From: Streptomyces sp. NRRL F-5727
Lineage (GTDB): Bacteria > Actinomycetota > Actinomycetes > Streptomycetales > Streptomycetaceae
Length of the DNA: 64,000 bases
Reading direction: 5' to 3'
NCBI RefSeq assembly: GCF_000719555.1
Contig: NZ_JOGX01000024.1
Coordinates: forward strand, 47,127-111,126
The notes beneath the pieces were generated by a model. That model searched no databases. It saw only the letters and a program-made list of their open reading frames with translations, and had not been told where the DNA came from. Below are positions 1 through 8,670 of this stretch, in pieces (positions within the stretch are counted from its first letter, which is position 1; every line of letters starts with the position of its first letter). The translations under genes were made by a program, and so were the position numbers.

Positions 1-831
1 GAGCGAGCCGGCGAGCAGGCCCACCGCGCCCACCTGGAGCAGCAGCACCCAGGCGCCCGCGCCGCCGAGCCGGTCGAGGGCGAGGGCGGGGCCGAGGGTC
101 ATCAGGACGGCGGCGGCGCCGTTCCAGGCGCTGTGGGCGACCAGGCTGGTCCAGTACCAGTCGCGGGACCTGACCTCCCGCCAGCCCTGGCGCAGGTCGG
201 TGAGGAAGGACCGGCGGGGGACCGGCACCCGGTCGATCCGCAGGACGGCGAGGAGCGCGGCGCTCACCGCGAAGGAGGCCGCGTCCAGGACGAAGGCCCA
301 GCCGGGGCCGACGGTGAGGACGAGCGCGCCGGCGAGCGCGGGCCCGCCCACGCGGGTGGCGCTGTGCGCGATGCCCATGGCGGCGTTGGCCCGGAGCAGT
401 CCGGCCTCGGCCACGGTTCCGCGCACCAGCGGGGAGGCGGTCGGCATGGCGAAGGCCCCGGCCGCGCCGCCGGCGGCCGAGGCGGTGGCGATCAGCCACA
501 GCGTGGGGCTGCCGCCGAGGAGCTGGAGGCCGACGAGGAGCTGGGTGGCGCACCGGACGAGGTCCATGGCGAGCGCGATGGCGCGGGCGTCGAAGCGGTC
601 GGCGAGGACGCCGCCGACCGGCAGCAGCAGCAGCTTCGGCACCATCGCGCAGGCGAGGACCAGGGCGAGCGCGCCGGTGGAGCCGGTGGCTTCGAGGACG
701 GCGAGGGCGAGCGCGGCGGGGATGACGGCGTCACCGGTGAGCGAGAGGACCCGGCCGGTGAAGAGGAGCCGGAAGGGCCGGGTGCGCAGGGGATGGCGGA
801 GGGGCGGTGGGGCGAGGACGGGAACGGTCAT
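1..831 (-). CDS. MFS transporter, cut by the window edge
   Basis: The first 277 codons of a major facilitator superfamily exporter are visible, and the C-terminal part lies outside the window. The N-terminus (MTVPVLAPPPL) leads into hydrophobic helices typical of the family, with a loop like RFDARAIA between helices 2 and 3. The ATG at 831 was chosen because it begins the hydrophobic domain. The gene is divergent from a MarR regulator 87 bp away and shares a palindromic operator with it, so regulated drug or metabolite efflux is the likely role. The substrate cannot be read from the sequence. Confidence 0.85.
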   Translation of the reverse strand, partial: MTVPVLAPPPLRHPLRTRPFRLLFTGRVLSLTGDAVIPAALALAVLEATGSTGALALVLACAMVPKLLLLPVGGVLADRFDARAIALAMDLVRCATQLLVGLQLLGGSPTLWLIATASAAGGAAGAFAMPTASPLVRGTVAEAGLLRANAAMGIAHSATRVGGPALAGALVLTVGPGWAFVLDAASFAVSAALLAVLRIDRVPVPRRSFLTDLRQGWREVRSRDWYWTSLVAHSAWNGAAAVLMTLGPALALDRLGGAGAWVLLLQVGAVGLLAGSL

Positions 832-842
832 GCCCCGCAGGG

Positions 843-875
843 TATTTCGGCAGCGAATAATTCGGCAACGAAATA
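843..875. promoter_or_regulatory. Probable MarR operator
   Basis: An AT-rich 33-bp interrupted palindrome begins TATTTCGG and ends CGAAATA. It contains two 12-bp elements of form TTCGGCARCGAA repeated with a 15-bp period. It lies between divergent MFS and marR starts, the usual place for a MarR autoregulatory site. Binding is inferred. Confidence 0.6.
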
Positions 876-918
876 TTTCGGCGCGACCGGGCCGGACCCC
901 CGCACGTACGATCACCCC

Positions 919-1455
919 ATGAACCAGCCGGACCCCGCAGCGCCCCAGGAACAGGACTGGACCGACGGCCACGTGGCCCGCTGGCAGCCCGTTCTGCCCG
1001 ACCTCGACCCCGTCGTCGAGGGCGCCGTCACCCGGATGAAGAAGCTCTCCGTCCACCTCCGCCGGGTCCGCGAGCAGTCCCTCGTCGACTTCGACCTCGA
1101 ACGCCACGAGTTCGACACGCTGCACAAACTGGCCGGCCGCGGCGGCTCCGCCGCCCCCTCCGAACTGGCCCAGGACCTCGACCTGGCCCCCGCCTCGGTC
1201 ACCGGCCGCCTCGACGCCCTGGAGAAGCGCGGCCTCGTCCGCCGCACCCCCTCCACCACCGACCGCCGCCGGGTCGTCGTCGAGCTCACCGACGCCGGCC
1301 GCACCACCTGGCTCGGCGCCATGGACGTCCTCGGCCACGAGGAGGAACGCCTCCTCGGCGTCCTCACCCCCGCCGAACGCACCACCCTCAACGACCTGCT
1401 CCGCCGCGTCATGCTCGCCGCCGAGGAGGACCCGGCCGCCCCGCACTGGCACTGA
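919..1455 (+). CDS. MarR family transcriptional regulator
   Basis: This is a 178-aa winged-helix regulator. Helices around residues 55-100 carry the recognition pattern LAQDLDLAPASVTGRLDALE, and the wing contains RTPSTTDRRRVVVELT, the conserved DRR motif of MarR proteins. The ATG at 919 follows the divergent intergenic region, and a longer upstream reading frame is an artefact of antisense coding. It probably represses the neighbouring MFS gene and itself through the palindrome between them, with release by a small ligand. The ligand is unknown. Confidence 0.9.
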   Translation: MNQPDPAAPQEQDWTDGHVARWQPVLPDLDPVVEGAVTRMKKLSVHLRRVREQSLVDFDLERHEFDTLHKLAGRGGSAAPSELAQDLDLAPASVTGRLDALEKRGLVRRTPSTTDRRRVVVELTDAGRTTWLGAMDVLGHEEERLLGVLTPAERTTLNDLLRRVMLAAEEDPAAPHWH

Positions 1456-1490
1456 CCCGCTGTCAGTGGCGGGCCCTACGCTCGGCGCCC

Positions 1491-1787
1491 ATGGGAACAG
1501 TCACCTTCGTCGACGAGACGACCCTGGGCGCCCGCACCGCCCGCGCGCCCCTCGCCGTCCCCGAGGAGCGCCTGCCGCTGCGCGAGCTGATAGCCCGCCG
1601 GGTCGCCCTGGAGACCGCCCCGGAGGAGTACGAGGCCGCGCTCGCCCGCGCCCTGGACGCCTTCTCCCGCAACGGCTTCCTGGTCCTGGTCGGCGACCGC
1701 CAGATCGAGGACCCGGACGAGACGGTGACGGTGGGCCCGGCCACCGAGGTCGTCTTCTTGAAGCTGGTCCCGCTCGTCGGCGGCTGA
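1491..1787 (+). CDS. Small MoaD/ThiS-like (ubiquitin-fold) protein ending in GG
   Basis: This 98-aa protein is not a named family that I can place with certainty. Its C-terminus (TEVVFLKLVPLVGG) has the shape of MoaD/ThiS tails, which end DEVAFxPPVxGG, and the diglycine is the true C-terminus. The N-terminus is beta-rich, followed by a helix (PLRELIARRVALETA). Such proteins are adenylated at the terminal glycine and carry sulfur or are conjugated. No E1-like MoeB/ThiF or MoaE gene is adjacent. There is no Shine-Dalgarno. A TACGCT box at 1477-1482 sits 8 bp before the ATG, so a leaderless transcript is likely. Confidence 0.75.
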   Translation: MGTVTFVDETTLGARTARAPLAVPEERLPLRELIARRVALETAPEEYEAALARALDAFSRNGFLVLVGDRQIEDPDETVTVGPATEVVFLKLVPLVGG

Positions 1788-1807
1788 CCCCGCCCCCCGT
1801 ACACGCG

Positions 1808-1844
1808 GGAAGGCCCCGCCTCCCAGGGGGAGACGGGGCCTTCC
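1808..1844. terminator. Bidirectional hairpin terminator
   Basis: Arms GGAAGGCCCCG and CGGGGCCTTCC are perfectly complementary, with a further inner CTCCC/GGGAG pairing. The hairpin lies between the convergent ends of the MoaD-like gene and sdhB. Confidence 0.7.
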
Positions 1845-1861
1845 GCGACACTCGGAAGAGG

Positions 1862-2620
1862 TCAGAAGCGACGCGTGATCAGCGCGCGCTTCACTTCCTG
1901 GATCGCCTTGGTGATCTCGATGCCACGCGGGCAGGCGTCCGTGCAGTTGAACGTCGTGCGGCAGCGCCACACGCCGTCCTTGTCGTTCAGGATCTCCAGG
2001 CGCTGCTCGCCCGCCTCGTCACGCGAGTCGAAGATGAAGCGGTGCGCGTTGACGATCGCGGCCGGACCGAAGTACTGGCCGTCGTTCCAGAAGACCGGGC
2101 AGGACGACGTGCACGCGGCGCACAGGATGCACTTGGTGGTGTCGTCGAAGCGCTCGCGGTCCTCGGCGGACTGCAGGCGCTCGCGGGTCGGCTCGTTCCC
2201 CTTGGTGACGAGGAACGGCATGACGTCGCGGTACGCCTGGAAGAAGGGCTCCATGTCGACCACGAGGTCCTTCATCACGGTGAGGCCCTTGATGGGCTCG
2301 ACCGTGATCGGCTTCTCGGGGTTGAGGTCCTTGATCAGCGTCTTGCAGGCGAGACGGTTCTTGCCGTTGATCCGCATGGCGTCGGAACCGCAGATGCCGT
2401 GCGCGCAGGAGCGACGGAAGGTGAGCGTGCCGTCCAGGTCCCACTTGATCTTGTGGAGACCGTCGAGCACACGCTCCTTCGGGTCGATCTCGACCTGGAA
2501 GTCCTCCCAGACCACCGCGTCCGAGACCTCGGGGTTGAAGCGGCGGATCCGGAAGGTGACCGTGATGTAGGGGGAGGCGGCGGACTCCGCCTCGACCTTG
2601 TCCAGAACGGGGGTGGCCAT
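1862..2620 (-). CDS. sdhB: Succinate dehydrogenase iron-sulfur subunit
   Basis: This 252-aa protein carries electrons from the flavoprotein to the quinone site of complex II. It has the [2Fe-2S] ligands in RRSCAHGICGSDAM, the [4Fe-4S] ligands in CILCAACTSSCPVF, and the last cysteine set in CRTTFNCTDACPRG. Its length matches the family. The ATG overlaps the sdhA stop by one base (TGATG), so the two are translationally coupled. It is the last gene of the sdhCDAB operon. Confidence 0.98.
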   Translation of the reverse strand: MATPVLDKVEAESAASPYITVTFRIRRFNPEVSDAVVWEDFQVEIDPKERVLDGLHKIKWDLDGTLTFRRSCAHGICGSDAMRINGKNRLACKTLIKDLNPEKPITVEPIKGLTVMKDLVVDMEPFFQAYRDVMPFLVTKGNEPTRERLQSAEDRERFDDTTKCILCAACTSSCPVFWNDGQYFGPAAIVNAHRFIFDSRDEAGEQRLEILNDKDGVWRCRTTFNCTDACPRGIEITKAIQEVKRALITRRF

Positions 2621-4374
2621 CAGTACTTACGCTCCATCGGCTGGTAGCGGGTCGTCACGACCGGCTTGTAGTCGAGACGCACGGTCTCGGAGCCGTCCTC
2701 GCCGACCTCGCGGTACGCCATCGTGTGGCGCATGAAGTTGACGTCGTCGCGGTTCGGGTAGTCCTCGCGGTAGTGACCGCCGCGGGACTCCTTGCGCGCC
2801 AGGGCCGAGACGGCCATGACCTCGGCCAGTTCGAGCAGGTTGCCCAGCTCGATGGCCTCCAGGAGGTCGGTGTTGAAGCGCTTGCCCTTGTCCTGGATGG
2901 ACACGTTCTTGTAGCGCTCGCGCAGCTCGGCGATCTTCTCGACGGCCGTCTTGATGGTCTGCTCCGTGCGGAACACCATCACATTGGCGTCCATCGTCTC
3001 CTGGAGCTCGCGGCGCAGGTCGGCGACCCGCTCGCTGCCCGTGGAGTTGCGCAGGTTCTCGATCTGCGAGACGACCAGCGCCTCCGGGTTCTCCGGCAGC
3101 TCGACGTAGTCGTGCTTGTGGGAGTACTCGGCGGCGGCGATGCCCGCGCGGCGCCCGAAGACGTTGATGTCGAGCAGCGAGTTGGTGCCCAGGCGGTTGG
3201 CGCCGTGCACCGACACGCAGGCGACCTCGCCGGCCGCGTACAGGCCCGGGACGACGGTGGTGTTGTCCGACAGGACCTCACCCTCGACGTTGGTCGGGAT
3301 GCCGCCCATGGCGTAGTGCGCGGTGGGCTGGATCGGGATCGGGTCCGTGTACGGCTCGATGCCGAGGTACGTACGGGCGAACTCGGTGATGTCCGGGAGC
3401 TTGGCGTCGAGCTGCTCCGGCGGGAGGTGCGTCAGGTCCAGGTAGACGTGGTCGCCCTCGGGACCGCAGCCGCGGCCCTCGCGGATCTCCGTGTAGATGG
3501 AGCGGGAGACGACGTCACGGGACGCGAGGTCCTTCATGACCGGCGCGTACTTCTCCATGAAGCGCTCGCCGTCCTTGTTGCGGAGGATGCCGCCCTCACC
3601 GCGGGCGCCCTCCGTCAGCAGGATGCCCATGCGCCAGATGCCCGTCGGGTGGAACTGGAAGAACTCCATGTCCTCCAGGGGCAGGCCGCGGCGGTAGCAG
3701 GCGGCCTGGCCGTCACCGGTCAGGGTGTGGGCGTTGGAGGTCACCTTGAAGAACTTGCCGGTGCCGCCGGAGGCGTAGATGACCGCCTTCGCCTGGAAGA
3801 TGTGGATCTCGCCGGTGGCCAGCTCGTAGGCGACGACGCCGGCGGAGTGCTTGACCCCGTCGACCTCGGTGATCAGCTGGTCCAGGACGTAGAACTCGTT
3901 GAAGAACTCCACGCCCTCCTTGACGCAGTTCTGGTACAGCGTCTGGAGGATCATGTGGCCGGTGCGGTCCGCGGCGTAGCAGGACCGGCGGACCGGGGCC
4001 TCGCCGTGGTTGCGGGAGTGACCGCCGAAGCGGCGCTGGTCGATGGTGCCGTCCGGGGTCCGGTTGAACGGCAGGCCCATCTTCTCCAGGTCGAGGACGG
4101 CGTCGATGGCCTCCTTCGCCAGGATCTCGGCGGCGTCCTGGTCGACCAGGTAGTCACCGCCCTTGACCGTGTCGAAGGTGTGCCACTCCCAGTTGTCCTC
4201 CTCCACGTTGGCCAGCGCGGCGGCCATGCCGCCCTGCGCGGCGCCCGTGTGGGAGCGGGTCGGGTAGAGCTTCGTCAGCACGGCGGTGCGGCTGCGCTTC
4301 GTCGCCTCGATGGCGGCGCGCATGCCGGCGCCGCCGGCGCCGACGATGACGGTGTCGTACTTGTGGATCTTCAT
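2620..4374 (-). CDS. sdhA: Succinate dehydrogenase flavoprotein subunit
   Basis: This 584-aa protein oxidises succinate to fumarate on the cytoplasmic face of the membrane complex. The FAD-binding glycine motif VIVGAGGAGMRAA begins at about residue 9. The SHTGAAQGG segment near residue 41 contains the histidine that binds FAD covalently in this family. The HGANRLGTNSLLD segment further on closes the FAD site. It sits 24 bp downstream of sdhD and is coupled to sdhB. Confidence 0.98.
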   Translation of the reverse strand: MKIHKYDTVIVGAGGAGMRAAIEATKRSRTAVLTKLYPTRSHTGAAQGGMAAALANVEEDNWEWHTFDTVKGGDYLVDQDAAEILAKEAIDAVLDLEKMGLPFNRTPDGTIDQRRFGGHSRNHGEAPVRRSCYAADRTGHMILQTLYQNCVKEGVEFFNEFYVLDQLITEVDGVKHSAGVVAYELATGEIHIFQAKAVIYASGGTGKFFKVTSNAHTLTGDGQAACYRRGLPLEDMEFFQFHPTGIWRMGILLTEGARGEGGILRNKDGERFMEKYAPVMKDLASRDVVSRSIYTEIREGRGCGPEGDHVYLDLTHLPPEQLDAKLPDITEFARTYLGIEPYTDPIPIQPTAHYAMGGIPTNVEGEVLSDNTTVVPGLYAAGEVACVSVHGANRLGTNSLLDINVFGRRAGIAAAEYSHKHDYVELPENPEALVVSQIENLRNSTGSERVADLRRELQETMDANVMVFRTEQTIKTAVEKIAELRERYKNVSIQDKGKRFNTDLLEAIELGNLLELAEVMAVSALARKESRGGHYREDYPNRDDVNFMRHTMAYREVGEDGSETVRLDYKPVVTTRYQPMERKY

Positions 4375-4398
4375 GGCGTGGTTACCTCAGCCCCGTGC

Positions 4399-4872
4399 CT
4401 AGCGGATGTTCGGGTCGAAGGTGAAGATCACCAGCGTGCCCAGAAGGATGGTGAACACCGTGGCGGTGTACAGCAGGCCCTTGAGCCACAGGCGCGTGTT
4501 GGGGCGCTCCGCGTAGTCGTTGATGACGGTACGGAGGCCGTTGGCGCCGTGCAGCATGGCGAGCCACAGCATCAGCAGGTCCCAGACCTGCCAGAACGGA
4601 GACGCCCAGCGGCCGGCCACGAAGGCGAAGCCGATCTTGGAGACGCCGCCGTCCAGGAAGAGCTGGATCAGCAGGTGGCCGAGGACGAGGACCACGAGGA
4701 CGACGCCCGAGAGGCGCATGAAGAGCCACGCGGCCATCTCGAAGTTGCCGCGGGTGGCGCGCGGGGTCTTGCCCGTGCGCTTGCGGGGGGCCTCGATGTA
4801 CGGGGCGGGGTTGTCCACGTCGTAGGAGGCGCCCTCGACGGGACCGATCGCGGAAGTGGTGTCAGCAGACAT
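4399..4872 (-). CDS. sdhD: Succinate dehydrogenase membrane anchor subunit
   Basis: This 157-aa protein has an N-terminal cytoplasmic extension of about 45 residues, then three hydrophobic helices. The segment LHGANGLRTVINDY holds a histidine in the position of a haem ligand of the SdhC/SdhD anchors. It lies 8 bp after sdhC and 24 bp before sdhA, so it belongs to the same operon. Assignment as SdhD rests on context and the three-helix profile. Confidence 0.93.
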   Translation of the reverse strand: MSADTTSAIGPVEGASYDVDNPAPYIEAPRKRTGKTPRATRGNFEMAAWLFMRLSGVVLVVLVLGHLLIQLFLDGGVSKIGFAFVAGRWASPFWQVWDLLMLWLAMLHGANGLRTVINDYAERPNTRLWLKGLLYTATVFTILLGTLVIFTFDPNIR

Positions 4873-4880
4873 GATCGGCG

Positions 4881-5261
4881 TCAGCTCCCGAACAGTTCAC
4901 GTGCGGCGTGGCCGAGGATGGGGTACAGCGAACCCGCCATCAGCACGACCCAGATGCCCACGACGGTCCAGAGCATCTGCTTCTGGTAGCGCGGGCCCTT
5001 GGACCAGAAGTCCACGGCGATGACCCGGAGGCCGTTCAGCGCGTGGAAGAGGATGGCGGCGACCAGGCCGTACTCCAGAAGAGCGACGATCGGCGTCTTG
5101 TAGGTCGCGACGACCTCGTCGTACGCCTCGGGGGAGACGCGGACGAGAGCGGTGTCCAGCACGTGTACGAACAGGAAGAAGAAGATGAGGACGCCGGTGA
5201 CTCGATGAGCCACCCAGGACCACATTCCTTCCCGGCCGCGGTACAGCGTTCCAGCCGGCAC
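4881..5261 (-). CDS. sdhC: Succinate dehydrogenase cytochrome b556 subunit
   Basis: This 126-aa anchor has three membrane helices. SWVAHRVTG near residue 15 is the family's quinone-site motif (SxxHRxTG), and LFHALNGLRVI carries the haem-ligand histidine. The start is GTG at 5261, preceded at good spacing by GGAGGG. It is the first gene of sdhCDAB. The 190 bp upstream contains the operon promoter, but I could not fix a -10/-35 pair with confidence. Confidence 0.95.
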   Translation of the reverse strand: MPAGTLYRGREGMWSWVAHRVTGVLIFFFLFVHVLDTALVRVSPEAYDEVVATYKTPIVALLEYGLVAAILFHALNGLRVIAVDFWSKGPRYQKQMLWTVVGIWVVLMAGSLYPILGHAARELFGS

Positions 5262-5454
5262 GGAAAAACCCTCCGGGAGCGGGGATCGGGGCCCGGCCGG
5301 CTTCTCTGTCGGTCTGGCCCGGCCGGGTACGGTCCACCGGCCCCGGTCATCGTAGCGACGACTTGTCGGTTCGCTCGCGCGGGGTCCGTCAGTGTGATCA
5401 AACAGGCACGGACGGACTATCGTCCGCGGCGGAATCAGCCCAATCCGCGGAGAA

Positions 5455-6117
5455 TCACAGGTCCTGGCGGTGGTGGGTGAGCCCCTGGGCGAGCGTGAAG
5501 GCGAGCCGGGAGCGGGCGAGCCGGCGCAGTTCGTCGGCCGCGACGGCCCGCTCCTCCTCCGGTTCGTTGCCGAGACGTGACCGGATGCCGGCCAGGACGG
5601 CGTCCAGACGCTCGCCCGGCCGCACTCCGTCCAGGCTGATGACGAACGCGTGGCCGAACCGGCTCTCGTACGCGGCGTGGGCGGCGCGCAGCGCGGTCCG
5701 GGCGGCCGGCGGCGCGTCCGGGTGCGGCAGCGCGGAGGACTCGGCGGCCAGCGCCTCGTCGAGATCGGCGCCGGTCAGGTCGTACCCGGCCTCCTCGGCG
5801 GCGGCCAGCACGGCGTCCACCGTGGGGTAGGGCCGGTGGGCGGCGATCCGCTCGGCCCAGCGCCGGCTGTGGCAGCAGGAGAGCAGCAGCCTGACCGCGT
5901 CGGCGGGGGCCGCCGCGTTGAGCAGCAGGGGGCCGCGCGGGCCGCCGGAGGACTTCTGGGCGGGTATGGCAGGCGCGTCCGCCGGAGCCGGGGTGCGGCA
6001 GGGGGCGTGGGTGTCGCTGGTCAGCGTGGGCTCCGGGACGGCGGGACGAAAGGGGTGGGCGTGACGCAACGTTATCGACGGGACGGGGGAAGTGTCCGAC
6101 GGGTGCGCGAATTTCAC
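5455..6117 (-). CDS. OHCU decarboxylase-like protein (shortened)
   Basis: The central part resembles 2-oxo-4-hydroxy-4-carboxy-5-ureidoimidazoline decarboxylase of purine degradation: LLSCCHSRRWAERIA, an HPD triplet, AYESRFGHAFVIS, RSRLGNEPEEERAVAADEL. The stretch after HPD is much shorter than usual and the conserved Glu-Gln pair of the active site is missing, so activity is doubtful. The start is unclear. GTG 6117 gives 220 aa, while TTG 6069 gives 204 aa, and neither has a good ribosome site. The N-terminal 60 residues are Pro/Ala-rich and unlike the family. No other urate genes are near. Confidence 0.7.
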   Translation of the reverse strand: MKFAHPSDTSPVPSITLRHAHPFRPAVPEPTLTSDTHAPCRTPAPADAPAIPAQKSSGGPRGPLLLNAAAPADAVRLLLSCCHSRRWAERIAAHRPYPTVDAVLAAAEEAGYDLTGADLDEALAAESSALPHPDAPPAARTALRAAHAAYESRFGHAFVISLDGVRPGERLDAVLAGIRSRLGNEPEEERAVAADELRRLARSRLAFTLAQGLTHHRQDL

Positions 6118-6230
6118 CCGGAAGGGAGAGTTTGGGAACGTGTGATGGACGTGGACATTCCGTTCGGCCGGTGAGGAACCGCGGCGGGACGACTGGCCGG
6201 TCCGCCGGGGGTGCGGGAGGATGCCGTGTG

Positions 6231-7862
6231 ATGCGGCACTTCCCACGGGGCCCCCTGCGCGGCCCGGCACTCCTGGCGGCCGCGGTGGCCCTGACCGCCG
6301 TGGCGGCCTGTTCGAACGGCTCCCCGTCCGGTGCGGGCTCCCCCTCCCCGGCCCCGCCCGGCGGTACGTCCCCGGGCACCACGGCCGCCGAGCCGACCCC
6401 GACCCCCACGCCCACGCCCACGCCCACCCGGACGTATCCGCTCTCCACCGCCCCCCGCACGGTTCCCGCCGTCCGCTCCCACGAGCCGGCCCGCGGCCCG
6501 GGCTGGAAGCCCGCCGCGACCGCCGGGGTGGTCCTCGGCGCGGACAGCGCGGGCCTCGCCGACGAGGGCCGGCTGCTCGCCCGGGAGCTGGGCCTGCGCT
6601 ACCGGGGCGAGGCCGCCGCGGGCCCCGGCGACGTCGAGCTGGCGCTCGGCGGGCCGGGTGCCCCCGAGTCGTACACGCTCACCGTGAAGGACGGCCGGGT
6701 CCGCGTCACCGGCCCCGACGAGGCCGGCGTCTTCTACGGCACCCGCACCCTCAAGCAGTCCGTCAGGTCCGCCGGGACGATGCCCGAGGGCACCGTCACC
6801 GACCGGCCGGCCAAGCCGCAGCGCGGGCTCAACGTCGACATCGCCCGCAAGCACTTCACCGCGGAGTGGCTGGAGGACCGCATCCGGGAGATGGGCGACC
6901 TCAAGCTCAACCAGCTCGGTCTGCACTTCTCCGACGACCAGGGCTTCCGGATCGAGTCCGACTCGCACCCCGAGGTCGTCTCCCGGCAGCACCTCACCAA
7001 GGCGGAGGTGCGCCGGATCCTCGCCCTCGCCGCGAGCCGGCACATCACCGTCGTCCCCGAGATCGACTCGCCCGGACACCTCGGCGCGGTCATCGCCGCC
7101 CACCCCGACCTCCAGCTGGTCAGCGCGAGCGGCCGCACCCCGCGCGGCGCCGTCGACATCTCCGACCCGGACGCGGCCCGGATCGTCGACGACCTGCTGC
7201 GCGAGTACACCGCCCTCTTCCCCGGCGCCTACTGGCACCTCGGCGCCGACGAGTACGTGGCGCTCATGGCGAAGGACCCCGAGGCCAGCTACCCGCAGCT
7301 CGCGGCGGCGGCACGGAAGGCGTACGGGCCCTCCGGCCGCGTCCAGGACCTGGCCACCGACTGGCTCAACGACCGCGCCGCGACGGTCCGCCCGACCGGC
7401 AAGACCCTCAAGGCGTGGAACGACGGCTTCTTCGCCGGCGGCGTGGTGAGCGCGGCGAAGGACATCGAGGTCGAGTACTGGACCGGCAAGGAGTACGGCG
7501 CCCGGCCCCCGCTCCCGTACCTCCAGGCGGGCCGCCGGCTGGTCAACCTCAACGACGAGTACCTCTACTACGTGCTCGGCGAGCCCAACGCCTTCACCTA
7601 CCCGACCGGCCGCCGCATCTACGAGCAGTGGACCCCGCTGGTCGTCCGCGGCACCACCCCGGTCCCGGCCCGCTACGACGCGCAGATCCAGGGCGCCCGG
7701 CTCGCCGTCTGGTGCGACTTCGCGAACGCCCAGACCCAGGACCAGGTCGCCGCCGGCATCCGCCTCCCGCTCGCGGCCCTCTCCCAGAAGGTGTGGGACT
7801 CCCGCAAACCCACCCGGAGCTGGTCCGACTTCCGCGCGCTGGCGCTGAAGGTACGCGGCTGA
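6231..7862 (+). CDS. Family GH20 beta-N-acetylhexosaminidase lipoprotein
   Basis: This 543-aa enzyme probably releases terminal N-acetylglucosamine from chitin or wall fragments outside the cell. A lipoprotein signal peptide ends in VAAC (Cys27), followed by a PTPTPT linker. A GH20 N-domain is followed by the barrel: RGLNVDIARKHF, LHFSDDQGFRIE, PEIDSPGH, and HLGADEY with the catalytic Asp-Glu pair. GGGAGG at 6215-6220 precedes both GTG 6228 and ATG 6231, and I took the ATG. It is divergent from the OHCU-like gene. Confidence 0.92.
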   Translation: MRHFPRGPLRGPALLAAAVALTAVAACSNGSPSGAGSPSPAPPGGTSPGTTAAEPTPTPTPTPTPTRTYPLSTAPRTVPAVRSHEPARGPGWKPAATAGVVLGADSAGLADEGRLLARELGLRYRGEAAAGPGDVELALGGPGAPESYTLTVKDGRVRVTGPDEAGVFYGTRTLKQSVRSAGTMPEGTVTDRPAKPQRGLNVDIARKHFTAEWLEDRIREMGDLKLNQLGLHFSDDQGFRIESDSHPEVVSRQHLTKAEVRRILALAASRHITVVPEIDSPGHLGAVIAAHPDLQLVSASGRTPRGAVDISDPDAARIVDDLLREYTALFPGAYWHLGADEYVALMAKDPEASYPQLAAAARKAYGPSGRVQDLATDWLNDRAATVRPTGKTLKAWNDGFFAGGVVSAAKDIEVEYWTGKEYGARPPLPYLQAGRRLVNLNDEYLYYVLGEPNAFTYPTGRRIYEQWTPLVVRGTTPVPARYDAQIQGARLAVWCDFANAQTQDQVAAGIRLPLAALSQKVWDSRKPTRSWSDFRALALKVRG

Positions 7863-7968
7863 GCTGCGGTTTCTCCCTGGACGGAACGGTTCCGGGTGGC
7901 ATAGGTTCCGGCCCGGCCCCTTGGGGGAGGGGCGCTTCCGGTCATCCGAGTTCCTGGGGGGAACCTTC

Positions 7969-8604
7969 ATGCTGCGCAATCCCAACGGCCTGGCCACGGC
8001 CGTGACCGTCCTGCTGGGCGTCGACGTCCTCCTCTGCCTGCTGAACGCGGGCACCGAGGCATGGCTCCTCGCCGACCCGCTGGCCGCCGCCGAGGCGTTC
8101 GCCGGCATCGAGGCCGGCGGCCTGGCCCTGCTGACCGTCGCCTTCGCCCTCACCGGCATCGCGACCGCCGTCGTCTTCGTCATCTGGTTCCACCGGGTCC
8201 GGCAGAACGCCGGGGTCTTCGCCCCCGACAGCCAGACCCGGTCGGCGGGCTGGGCCGTCGGCGCCTGGTTCATCCCGCTCGCCAACCTGTGGATCCCGCG
8301 GCAGATCGCCGTCGAGGTCTGGCGGGCCAGCCGCCGGGACCCGTCCGCCCCCGACGGCGCGCGGGAGCTCACGGTGCTCAACTCCTGGTGGACGTGTTTC
8401 GTGGTCGGAGTGGTGCTCGACCGGCTGTCCGGCTCGCTCTACGACCAGGCCGAGACGCTGGACGCGCTGACCACCGCCGCTGCCTGGTCCCTGGCCGGAT
8501 ACGCCTTCATCGTCGCCGCCGGCGTTCTCGCCGTCCTCTTCGTCCGACGTCTGACCTCTATGCAGCACGCCAAGGCCACTGGCATGCTTTCGGCCGCCAG
8601 GTGA
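7969..8604 (+). CDS. DUF4328-type membrane protein
   Basis: This 211-aa protein has about five hydrophobic segments. The pattern of residues 60-120 (VVFVIWFHRVRQNAG, then SAGWAVGAWFIPLANLW and QIAVEVWRAS) is the hallmark of the DUF4328 family, whose function is unknown. ATG 7969 follows a purine-rich CTGGGGGGAACC site at good spacing. It stands alone between the hexosaminidase and an uncharacterised gene. Confidence 0.85.
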   Translation: MLRNPNGLATAVTVLLGVDVLLCLLNAGTEAWLLADPLAAAEAFAGIEAGGLALLTVAFALTGIATAVVFVIWFHRVRQNAGVFAPDSQTRSAGWAVGAWFIPLANLWIPRQIAVEVWRASRRDPSAPDGARELTVLNSWWTCFVVGVVLDRLSGSLYDQAETLDALTTAAAWSLAGYAFIVAAGVLAVLFVRRLTSMQHAKATGMLSAAR

Positions 8605-8670
8605 CGAGAAAGCGCCCTTCGGCGCAGAAGTGGACGTAGAGCGTCCGCATCGGGTGGCGAGGAGGCGTCC

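Noticed and set aside
2725..4989. 754-aa open frame opposite sdhA and sdhD
   Set aside because: It is antisense to clear sdh genes, and its Val/Asp/Gly-rich composition is that of GC-rich shadow frames.
5262..5454. Rex or other redox operator upstream of sdhC
   Set aside because: GTGATCAAAC and similar stretches do not form the TTGTGAA-type palindrome needed.
6114..8381. 755-aa minus-strand frame
   Set aside because: Shadow of the hexosaminidase and DUF4328 genes; no ribosome site and no domain.
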